Positions 1 through 12,400 of a stretch of DNA of 64,000 nucleotides are shown here, one piece after another. The stretch's first letter is position 1, and each line of letters opens with the position of its first letter. Under the pieces are notes generated by a model that had not been told where the DNA came from, did no database searches, and saw nothing but the letters and a program-made list of their open reading frames with translations. The translations under genes were made by a program, and so were the position numbers. The stretch is from Petrosia ficiformis (Eukaryota; Porifera; Demospongiae; Haplosclerida; Petrosiidae): the NCBI GenBank assembly GCA_947044365.1, contig OX345640.1, forward strand, positions 1,969,001 through 2,033,000, in the 5' to 3' direction.

Positions 1-2
1 CG

Positions 3-135
3 ATTGAATATGCAAAAAAAGAATGGGAAGGATAATTATATGAAAATGGCACAGGTAAAAAATTTGTTGGTCATTTCAAACTAAAGTTATGAACATTTTT
101 CTGAGATCATGGTGAATGTGAATGACCTTTACTAG
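3..135. repeat. Dispersed repeat, inverted partner at 10072-10195
   Basis: The stretch around TTGGTCATTTCAAACTAAAG and the following motif ATGAACATTTTTCTGA recur in reverse complement in NHLRC2 intron 2 (about 10072-10195). No gene is visible in 1-1100 beyond exon 9. Confidence 0.6.
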
Positions 136-599
136 TCTGTCTATTCAGTGTTTATAAAAAAATGAAATTATGATGGTGTCAATAACTGCTGTCCAGCCAC
201 CTTTTAGAAGTGATGGCTTGTTTACGCTGAAAAAAAAAAGTGACTGCATAATATTTATAATAGTTTTAAATGACTACAGGTTTACTTTAAGAATGTCGGC
301 ACCCATTTAGTATTAAATTGGCTATAAAAATGAAGTTAATATCAGAACTTATTAATTTACTTTAGTAAGAATATAACCACAAATTTGTGTATTGAATTGA
401 AATTACATTTCAAGGGTTATTTCCCACAACATTTCCAACATTTGTATATTTAATTACATTTTTGAGAGTATTTCCCACAAATTTCTTAAGTATTATAATA
501 TTAAACATATCAAAAGTTTCAAAACATTCCTCTACACACCAGTAGGAATCAAAAGGGCTAAAGGACATTACCTCCTCAAGTTTTCAGTTTCAATACTTT

Positions 600-902
600 A
601 TATTGAAATACTTAAACTGTGTTTGTAATATATCCCGATACAGAAAAAATTCAAAGTATCCACAAGTTTTATAAATCAGATATCAAACCTGCCATCGACC
701 ATAGCAACACAAACTATACTACTACAACACTCAACTGGTCCAAACTCAAGATGAAATGTTAGAAGAAGCTACAAAAAGCTACAGTAGTTTTGCCTTTTGG
801 GAAATATATTCATTATAACATGCATACTCACACTATAACAGATTTATAATCACCTCGGCCTTGGGCCTATGGCACTTGGACTTGGTGATTATAAATCTGA
901 TA
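600..902 (-). repeat. Hairpin-containing repeat (inverted copy of 3138-3380)
   Basis: Stem arms 839-854 and 884-899 (CAGATTTATAATCACC and its complement) enclose a GC-richer loop. The flanking ~250 bp match 3138-3380 in opposite orientation, so this is one repeat family. Confidence 0.6.
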
Positions 903-1102
903 TAGCACTTGTAGGTGTGTTATAACATATACACATATACAATAAATGATGATTACAGCCCACTCTTGCCAATGTTATTATTGTTCTTACATGAAAAATT
1001 ATTGTGGCAAAAGCGAGTAGGTTTCTGTATGTACCGTTTACAAGAATATTTGAATAGTTGAATACTTAAACGAACACCACAAAGAGTCAAACATGTACAC
1101 AC

Positions 1103-1218
1103 CTGTACAATACATGTGGGTTCTTCTAATTTGTCAGATAGTAAATTGAAGCTCACTAGTACACTGTGGTGTAATGTACCTCTTGATGGACAGTCAGGTG
1201 AAATAGATATTAATGGCA
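1103..1218 (-). CDS. NHLRC2: NHLRC2 exon 9: C-terminal domain
   Basis: Acceptor ATAATACAG, donor TGTACAG|GTGTGT. Encodes [20 protein letters not shown] then [18 protein letters not shown], which resembles the family's late segment (IPDDC ... Cys-containing strand). The incoming phase agrees with exon 8. Assignment rests on weak similarity and phase, so it is less sure than the blades. Confidence 0.6.
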
Positions 1219-1431
1219 CTGTATTATGGGATAGATTGATAAATAGATGTGGACAGTGTATGAGATAGATGGATTGGAATTAATGAAAGAATAACTTTGG
1301 TAATAATGTGATAGATACATACATACATATATACATACATACATACATACATACATACATACATACATACATACATACATACATACGTACGTATGTACGT
1401 ACGTACGTACGTACGTACGTACGTACGTACA

Positions 1432-1462
<31 letters not shown>

Positions 1463-3647
1463 CATACATACATACATACATACATACATACATACATACA
1501 TACATACATACATACATACATACATAGACAGATATATCAATAGAATATGGACATATGGAACATGTTGTTATTACAGTGCTGTAACATGTAAATCTCACTT
1601 GGTATTACTTGCCACATACTGTCCTGTTCATTGTGAAGTTTCAGCCCTTCGGACAAACCAACATTAACTTTTAAGGTCACTACCTCATCACATGACACAG
1701 GTATGGGGTCAAAGGTCACCTGTTTGGCTCGTTTGCTTGTCAATGGAGTATAGCTATGTGGGGCATCAATCGTATCCATATTCATGACTTTGTCTTGTGG
1801 AAACACTATATTGAACTATAAGATGTAAGTAAACATTTTACACGTTTCATATGTGATTTACATTGTGGTCACAAACCACCATCTCTATGCTATCATGTAT
1901 TTTATGAAATTGTATTATATGAAATATGACTAACAAATTCTAAGAATCACAGACACTGAAAGATTTAGTACAATAGTTAACTAAAACAACACTAGTACAT
2001 GTATGTATGTTTGTACATGTATAATCTCACAAATAATTTTATTACATGAAACATGAAACATGAAACAGCTGACACTTGCAATAATTAATTCAATTATCAT
2101 AATCAAATTTCAAGGGAGATTTGACTGTAACAACTTTATTGAAATTGGATAACTATATGATTACAGTACTTTCATTATTACATACTAGTGATACCAATAT
2201 CAAAAAACAATTTGAACTAATATTAAAACAAATAACTTGACTGTTATATTATAGAGATAGATTAAAGGAGAGATCGAGACACATGTCCAGAAACATATCC
2301 GGTCAGATGCTCTATCATCTGAGCTACTAGAGCCAGGTTGAGGAAGAGCATTTCATAGACAATGTCTATTACTTATGTCAGCTGTGTGTCTTTCTACTTG
2401 AGCTAGAATTTAATATTATTATCTTTGGATCTTGTAAAATATCTCACATTCATGTATTATCATAAATTATTATTTATACAATTATACATGTACATGTATA
2501 CATATATATACATGTACATGTATACATATATATACATGTACATGTATACATATACATTTACATGTATGTACCTAATATACTATGATTATGTGTATATAAC
2601 AGATATTTGGCTGCTGCAGTGGAAGACATTTGTGCCCCATATCCACATGCTACTCCATAGCAGGTGGTATATCTGACATATACACCTCCTAATCATATAT
2701 ACACTTCCTGAGGAAGACCCTAGATAGAATCAAAAGCTTTGAAGTAGTTGTTTGAGGGTATAATTATATTTATACATACTGACCCTCAGCCCATAATTAT
2801 AGGTCATGGCCTGGGTACATATGTATATATCTATGTCCATAGCAGTTGACAAACATCTCCTAATCATGGTTTATATATTACAAAATTAAAATATTTGTAA
2901 ATTGACCTGCCAAGGAAAAGTAACACTTTAATGAGTTCTGTTGAATTGAACATCAGCAGGTGGTATATATATATATAACACTATATGATTATGATGACTT
3001 GATATTATACCACCTGTGGTCTAGGTTGTCATGGTAATATAGTATTTTGTTATAACTATATCTTCATACATGTATGTAGTACTTGCATTATTAAATAAAT
3101 ATAATTATACAACACACCTGTGAGTGTTATATATATTAGATTTATAATCACCAAGCCTAAGGGTGAGGTGATTATAAATCTGTTATATAGCACAAGTAGG
3201 CATGAATATATTTCCAGAAAGGCAAACTACTGTAACTGTGTAGCTTAATAATGTTTCATCTTGAGTTTGGACAAGATGGGTGTTGTAGTTGTTGCTGTGG
3301 TCGATGGTATGTTTTATATCTTATTTATAAAACCTGTGGTTACTTTGAAGTAGTGCTGTATTACAATTATATATATATATATATATATATAGCATGCTAC
3401 CATGGCAACCGTTTGATGTGGTTAGGTCTTATATTTTTGTATATAGACCTGTGAATCTTTAATCTATCAGCATACAATATATTGTATATAGTACACTTAC
3501 AGTTCTTATATAAAACAATATAAAACCTTGGTTTAGTGTCCTCGGATGTGATATAGCCCTCGCAGGCTCGGGCTATATCACATCCTTGGACACTAAACCT
3601 CGGGTCTATATTTTTGTATATAAGACCTGTAAGTGTACTATATATAT

Positions 3648-3687
<40 letters not shown>

Positions 3688-6600
3688 ATATATATATAGT
3701 ACAGTATCAAATGAAGATTCCATCATTTCAAGATAAACCACATCCCTGTTTCTGTTTTAGCTACATGTACATGCCTAAGTAAATTAGCACACACATGTAT
3801 ATCAATAAAATCACTGACTATACAGATCATCACAACTCAAAAAGGAAAAGCATTAATGTGGTTAGGAAGCAAGTTCAGCAATCAGACATTGTATTGTGTG
3901 TATAATAATTAATTAATCACTGGTATATATTATTATGATTTATTATCACATTTTAGTTTGAAATTAGATCTTTTTGGATTAATCCAGTAATATTACTAAC
4001 TAATGGAGTCATTAATTGAGTCAGTCCATATAAATATGTTATATATGTAATATGTCTTGGTTTATATCCCATTATGGCTCCAGCCAAGTTTACCACAAAA
4101 ATGCAACGAGGTTTATTCTCTAGGCATCTGTACAACTTAGGCTTAGTATCTGAGCACAAACATAGGGCTAGGCTTACAACTTAGGCTTAGTATCTGAGCA
4201 CAAACATAGGGCTAGGCTTACAACTTAGGCTTAGTATCTGAGCACAAACATAGGGCTAGGCTTACAACTTAGGCTTAGTATGTGAGCACAAACATAGGGC
4301 TAGGCTTACAACTTAGGCTTAGTATCTGAGCACAAACATAGGGCTAGGCTTACAACTTAGGCTTAGTATCTGAGCACAAACATAGGGCTAGGCTTACAAC
4401 TTAGGCTTAGTATGTGAGCACAAACATAGGGCTAGGCTTACAACTTAGGCTTAGTATCTGAGCACAAACATAGGGCTAGGCTTACAACTTAGGTTTAGTA
4501 TCTGAGCACAAACATAGGGCTAGGCTTACAACTTAGGCTTAGTATCTGAGCACAAACATAGGGCTAGGCTTACAACTTAGGCTTAGTATGTGAGCACAAA
4601 CATAGGGCTAGGCTTACAACTTAGGCTTAGTATCTGAGCACAAACATAGGGCTAGGCTTACAACTTAGGTTTAGTATCTGAGCACAAACATAGGGCTAGG
4701 CTTACAACTTAGGCTTAGTATCTGAGCACAAACATAGGGCTAGGCTTACAATGTAACATTATATGACCACAAATATAGGGTTAGGCTTCGGCATCTGAGT
4801 ACAAAAATACGGCTAGGTACATGTAGTATTTGACCACAAAAATACAGTTAGGCTTAGCTATTTGACCACAAATAGACAGCTAGACTTTGGTATCTGAGTA
4901 CAAACATAGGGTTGAGCTTAGGTATCTGAGTACAAAAATACAGCTAGGTACATGTAGTATTTAACCACAAAAAATACAGATATATTTGACCACAAATAGA
5001 CAGTTAGGCTTAGCTATTTGACCACAAATATACAACTTAGGCTTAGTATCTGAGCACAAATATAGGGCTAGGTAGTATCTGACAATACAAATACAGTTAG
5101 GCTAAGATATTTGACCACAAATAGACAGCTAGACTTTGGTATTTGACCACAGATAAACAACTTAGGCTTAGTATCTGAGTAGTCCGGTTCCAGCCAAATC
5201 CACTGGAAAAGTGTCTAACATTTTGGGGTACAATAACATCTTCATCATGTGATTAGAGGTGTGTGTAAAGTATATCATTTAAAAACAAGATTATAAAACA
5301 ACTCAATTCCATAACTGTAATTTAGATACTGACTTATGTGAAAAGCTATTAAAATGATAGGAGGAAGGCTGTTGTATATTGTCTAGGTGACTTAAACCAA
5401 ACAAGATGTCTTGTGTCTCTGCTGCTGTTGGTAGTTAGTCACTGTGATTTGGTCACTAGTGCATGACGGTTTGGAGGCTATGCTAACAAGTTTTACAAAT
5501 AGAAGCCTGGCAGAAGATCTTGAAGTGAAGTCAAGTTAATCTTTGAAACACGTGACATCCACATGTTAAATATGTAGTTGATTGAGCTATCTGCAATCTG
5601 ATTGGTATTCCAGCATTCTAGAATGAAACATCATCCTGCCTTAAAATTCACCACTTTCGTTTGCCAGATACTCTCCCGAGTTTAGAGGGCGTGCAGCTGG
5701 GGGTGAAACTAGTGCTTGAGCACATATATACAGCTATGACCACACAGCTAGGCTAAAATACAGTTGCTATAGTAACATACTACATGTACTTATATATTCA
5801 AACCCACATAGGAAATAGTAATTATGTGTGTGTGCATCCTGTCACCTATTTATATAATGAAATAATGTCATAATGTATGTATGTAATAAAAGTATGTATG
5901 TATATATATGTACTGTATATGTTTACATGTATATCTGTGTATGTACATTATATTTACATATGTATGCACATTATACATGTATATTCGTACTACTACGTAC
6001 ATACATACATATGTACATGTTAGATAATTAAATTTGTAGCACTTGTCGCAATGCAATTAATACCCATGGACTTATTAACTAGATTAGTACTCCCTGAATG
6101 GGCTGACATAGAACACATCAATTCTTCACATTGTATAGTTCTATTATTAGCATATTTATAATTGCTATACATGATATCATTTTCAAACTGTGAACCTCAT
6201 ATAGTGAGTTGAGTCTGACTGCCATAATGGTAGTCTATATAAACCAGGGCTGTATTTTTGATCTCTATGGTTACCAGTGATAACATATAGTATATAGGGG
6301 AATTAAAATTGTGTCTTAATTGAAACTATATAAAACCTTGTTCAGGCCTGCCCACACAGTACTGCTGTGTGCATTTCTATATATAGTAATATAGTTTAGC
6401 TTTCATCATCAGTTTCATGCACCCACACACACACACTCTAAGACATCCAGTCAGCATAACCTCATACATGAAAAGAAACAGACAAAACATAATAGGCACA
6501 TGTCAAGATAATTATATACAACACGCAATTTATACAATTATCTTCAAAGAGGTAACACATATCCTGTCATGAGTCATTATATAAACACATCAATCACATG

Positions 6601-9057
6601 TTCGTAGTGGAGTTTAAGCAGGTGGTATTTATATTCTGCACAAGATGTACTTACCAGGTCACCTACTTAACATGCAGGCATACATAAAGTATCTTCCTGA
6701 CCTCAAAAATATCATTTGACGAGTTGATATAATATTATATAAGATTATATAACATTTTGAATGCCTAGCTAGAAGGTTGATATGTGTTGTTTTAGTTAAC
6801 TATAACTAAAATAAGTGTACTGTAATAACTATAACTAACTAAAATGAAAAATGGCCAATAATAGGCACTTTTAGTTAGTTAACTAAAACTAAAAACCTTT
6901 TAGTAAGCCTAATATTATTTTAGTTAATAAAACTAAACTAAAAGTTTGAAAAACCAGGCATACTATAACTATAACTAAAACTAGTCATATATAACAAGAC
7001 TAGTTGATATCATTCCATAGTAATGAAAAACAAATTACAAGTACTCACAGACTGTTTGGTTGCTATGGTAATGTACTATTATAATTATCTGACTGGTTGC
7101 TATGGTAAATTAACTATAATAATAATAATAATAATAATAAAACAGTTCAAAACCACATTCTCATTTCATCAAATTGGAATGAGAATCTGGAATGGGACTC
7201 TGGATTGGGACTGAGTCAGTATTAATACATACCTGTCTGACAGTTTTTAGTTCCAGATCAAGGACTCTAATTAAGTGATTATTAGTATCACTAACGAATA
7301 GTGTTCTCCCATTATCTGCTACACACAGACCACCAGGTTCTGAAAATTGTGCCTCAAGGAACTGGCCATCCTTTAAACCAGGTTGTCCATTACCAGCTAT
7401 TGTTGTACATGTCTTCAGAGCTGGGTCGCATACTTTGATCTTAAGGAAAAACAAAGACTTTATTAACACATTACAATCTTAAAATACTCTCATTCTCGTT
7501 GTCTACTTAACATCAATTAGCATCAATCAATTCTTATATTGTTTACTTAAATTAACATAATCATTATTTACTAAAATTAACATAGTACTGCCTTGATAAT
7601 ATTTCAGAAGTTTATCACAATGCAACGTACAACATAAGGCTTTGAATCATTAGGTGAACCAGCTATTTGTTAGTGTATAACATCCTGTGCACACCATAAT
7701 GACAATGGCAGATCAAAACAATAATGGTTGGTAAGGTGACATGTACAGGGGAGGTCCACTGACCCAGGTATACCGACAAACACTATAATGTCAATGGCAG
7801 ATCAAAACAATAATGGTTGGTAAGGTGACATGTATAAGGGAGGTGCACTGACCCAGGTATACCGACAAACACTATAATGTCAATGGCAGATCAAAACAAT
7901 AATGGTTGGTAAGGTGACATGTATAAGGGAGGTCCACTGACCCAGGTATACCGACAAACACTATAATGTCAATGGCAGATCAAAACAATAATGGTTGGTA
8001 AGGTGACATGTATAAGGGAGGTCCACTGACCCAGGTATACCGACAAACACTATAATGTCAATGGCAGATCAAAACAATAATGGTTGGTAAGGTGACATGT
8101 ATAAGGGAGGTCCACTGACCCAGGTATACCAACAAACACTATAATGTCAATGGCAGATCAAAACAATAATGGTTGGTAAGGTTACAATGTATAAGGGAGG
8201 TCCACTGACCCAAGTGTACCGACAAACAGAATCATTGAATCAAACAGAACTCCACTGACCTGATAACCAGCTCAAAGAGGCTAAAAAAAGCCATATACAT
8301 GTAAGAGGAGAAATGCAAAAATTGGTTTAGATTCAAACACGAGAATCAACAATCAGTCATAGGGATACTTTTTATCTTGACTACCTTATGATTATATGAA
8401 TCAGCAATGTATAACAGCTGTTTAGTTTCATCCCAGGCGACACCCAAAGGATGCTGAAGACGAACATTACGTCCTTTCCCATCTTCATCTCCAAAAGCAA
8501 ATAGATCCTAATTAAACAAGCAAAACAATAATTCTATTTCCCAATAGTTTTTGTTGCTTACCATTGGGTCTAGAGCACCCCCTAATAGGGCCTTGACACT
8601 ACCATTCATTGTTGATACACTACGAATAGTACTACTTTCACTATCAGCAATAAATAGCATGTTCGTTTCTGAGAAAGAGAGGAGAGACACACAGATAGAC
8701 AGAAAGAGTTAGTGTGTGTGCGTGTTAATGTGTGAGAGAGACAAAGGGAGATAGAGAGTGAGTGTAGATATACACACACATGTACAAGAGAGGCAGAGAT
8801 GGAGAGGAGAGATGGAGATAAGAGAGTGAGAAATCAAGGTCAAGGTCAAAAGAAATTGCTCACTATTATCAAGAGCTAGACCTGATGGTTGTGCAAATGA
8901 TGCTTTATGAGGGAAAGAGTTATTACGATTTGCTTCTTCACCAGATCCACTCATTCTTATCACTGTGTCCTGAATATGGTTGCTGTATAGTACATAATAT
9001 ACATAATTATATATATATACGACTGATCCATCCCTATGATAGCTTTCCACGGTTTCT

Positions 9058-9088
<31 letters not shown>

Positions 9089-9418
9089 GCTTGTGTCACA
9101 CATAGGTTGTATATGTAGCTAAGGAAGTTTCATCACTACAGGGGCTCAGTCAATCAATGGGCGTAGCACATAAATGAATGCATACTCGAGCTATAGCTGA
9201 CCAGCAGGATGAATTCATCTTAGGGAAACTGCAATTATTTGCTGTTGTAGCTTAGAAATACATCGCAAATTGTACACAAAAACTGTTAACTAGTAAGAAG
9301 AATGGAAAAACAAGTTACTATAATTATTATGTTGTTGGGATTCAAATCAGCAGCATTGATTTATTAGTGATTACAAAGGGATACGGGCCATCCCTATGAT
9401 TGCTTTCCCACGGGTTCA

Positions 9419-9459
<41 letters not shown>

Positions 9460-12400
9460 GTTTGTGTCGACTATGCGTTGTATAAATAGTCAAGAAAGTT
9501 AAGTACATTAATTAATGGGTGTGGCGTGTAAAAGAACGCGTGCTCAAGCTCTACAGACCAGCAGAAAGAGCGCTGTGTAGCTTATGTAGAAACTGGAACT
9601 AATAGCTATCCATTCTGCCTGAAATATATTCCTAAAGTTCTACAAGGTTTTTTAAGAGTAGATAATCAAAATAATAACTATAATAGGCTGATGTGTTTCA
9701 GGCATGATAAAGTTAGCCATGATTACTGAATGCTGGACACCACAAAGCAGTCATAGGGATACATTATTCTCTATATATCTTGTTCTTCATATATCTCGTT
9801 ACAATATTGGTTACAACAGTCATGTGTAGTTAGTTCTGTAATAATAACCAATACCAATTACCAATATGATTATTGGTACATCATTAATTGTGAACCATTA
9901 GTTTAGCAATAAATTATTTCAGATATCATCATACCTTCCTTTAAACCAGTTGCTGTCTTCAATAAAGTAAGCCCATATTTGATGTATTCCAGCCATTACA
10001 ATGTACAACACATTAGGATGATCTGAACCTGTTAAAATAATGATAATCTAGTCATTATATAATTATCAGTTAACTAAAGGTCATTCATGTTCACCATGAC
10101 TTCAGAAAAATGTTCATAACTTTAGTTTGAAATGACCAACAACCTTTTACTTGCACTATTTTCATATAATTGTCCTTCCTGTTCTTTTTTGTGTGCGTAT
10201 ATCAAATCTCCATTATTGAGTTACAAAGTGACGCACTAATAATCAAACCAGTATTATTTATTGGTCATTATCAGCCATTATTTCTAATATAAGTATCGGT
10301 TATTCCTGAAAGGTGTAACTGATATTGTAATAAGTGTACTAATGATGTCATGATTATAAAATGCTCATTTGTATTGAAAGAATCAGAAACTAGAAGGTAG
10401 ATATAATATCAGTATCAGTTATCGGTACATATCTAAAGTAATTATCGGTTTATTGGAATATAAGTAAAATCTATTAAAGTATTGATCACTAAAATTACAG
10501 GATGTATTAACGTCATGACAACCTATAAGCTATACAATATAGAGTCATCATATCCTAATTTAGAGGTCATTGTGAATGCGAACAGATATAAATTAAAAAT
10601 TTCAAGTAGTAACCATAAATTTCCCAAAATTTAATGAACAAAGAATTAAATTTTAGAAGTATAAATTTCCCACAGTACAAACTTCCACACCTCAATTTTT
10701 TTGTGTGGTATTTTCGCTATTTTCGCTATTTTGGCATCTCATATATCAGTTTACCTGCTCCACATCCTACAATAACATCCCATGGAGAACTAATTTCCTG
10801 GCTCCTCCCTTTTCTTCCACCTTCCTTGTCATTTCCCTGATATCCTGTTCCAACCACTGTTTCAACTTGACCAGATTGTAGATAGATCTGAATACAAAGA
10901 CAGATATCAACAGATAGTCACAAATTATTACAAAGATACAGGTCCATTCTGATCCCTTCAAAGAGACAGACCACCATTTATGATCTCATTAAAAAATGAT
11001 AGTGGGTATCCAAAAATCAAATCACTTGAAATTATAAATTGACTAAAATTTGGTATACACTACTCAATGTTCTACAATAGCCTGTTTAGCACGGCAACGC
11101 ACCACTCTACTTTCTTTCTGAAATGCACTTGGTCAAACTAAACTAGGTCTAACACATTACGAATGTCACTATACTATTGTCAGTACTGTCTAATACATTA
11201 CGAATGCCACTATACTATTGTCAGTACTGTCTAATACATTACGAATGCCACTATACTATTGTCAGTACTGTCTAATACATTACGAATGCCACTATACTAT
11301 TGTCAGTACTGTCTAATACATTACGAATGCCACTATACTATTGTCAGTACTGTCTAATACATTACGAATGCCACTATACTATTGTCAGTACTGTCTAATA
11401 CATTACGAATGCCACTATACTATTGTCAGTACTGTCTAATACATTACGAATGCCACTATACTATTGTCAGTACTGTCTAATACATTACGAATGCCACTAT
11501 ACTATTGTCAGTACTGTCTAATACATTACGAATGTCACTATACTATTGTCAGTACTGTCTAATACATTACGAATGTCACTATACTATTGTCAGTACTGTC
11601 TAATACATTACGAATGTCACTATACTACAGGGAGCATGGTCTGTCTACAAATGCTACTATACTTACAGGTAGCATGGTCTGTCTACAAATGCTACTATAC
11701 TTACAGGTAGCATGGTCTGTCTACAAATGCTACTATACTTACAGGTAGCATGGTCTGTCTACAAATGCTACTATACTTACAGGGAGCATGGTCTGTCTAC
11801 AAATGCTACTATACTTACAGGTAGCATGGTCTGTCTACAAATGCTACTATACTTACAGGGAGCATGGTCTGTCTACAAATGCTACTATACTTACAGGTAG
11901 CATGGTCTGTCTACAAATGCTACTATACTTACAGGGAGCATGGTCTGTCTACAAATGCTACTATACTTACAGGGAGCATGGTCTGTCTACAAATGCTACT
12001 ATACTTACAGGTAGCATGGTCTGTCTACAAATGCTACTATACTTACAGGGAGCATGGTCTGTCTACAAATGCTACTATACTTACAGGTAGCATGGTCTGT
12101 CTACAAATGCTACTATACTTACAGGGAGCATGGTCTGTCTACAAATGCTACTATACTTACAGGTAGCATGGTCTGTCTACAAATGCTACTATACTTACAG
12201 GTAGCATGGTCTGTCTACAAATGCTACTATACTTACAGGTAGCATGGTCTGTCTACAAATGCTACTATACTTACAGGGAGCAATGTCTAATAGGTTACAA
12301 ATGCCAGCATCAAATATACAAATGCAATGAATGAAATACAATTATTACTAGTAATCAGTGTTTCCCCCAAAGGGTGGTAACATGGCGCTCCCCCATCCTT

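Larger units (their letters stand above)
1816..7232 (-). other. NHLRC2 intron 7 (5.4 kb), no gene seen inside
   Basis: Contains a tRNA-like SINE remnant, (TA)n tracts, hairpin elements and a 44-bp minisatellite, all listed separately. The stretches at 5200-7000 hold no convincing ORF or RNA gene; 5860-6010 is a degenerate TATG/TACA tract. Confidence 0.6.

Noticed and set aside
10767..10961. Minus-strand [23 protein letters not shown]...
   Set aside because: Out-of-frame shadow of NHLRC2 exon 2; the correct frame gives the SSPWDV blade motif and matching phases.
11712..12242. Overlapping ORFs [11 protein letters not shown]... in the 38-bp minisatellite
   Set aside because: Periodicity artefact within an NHLRC2 intron, on the opposite strand to the gene.
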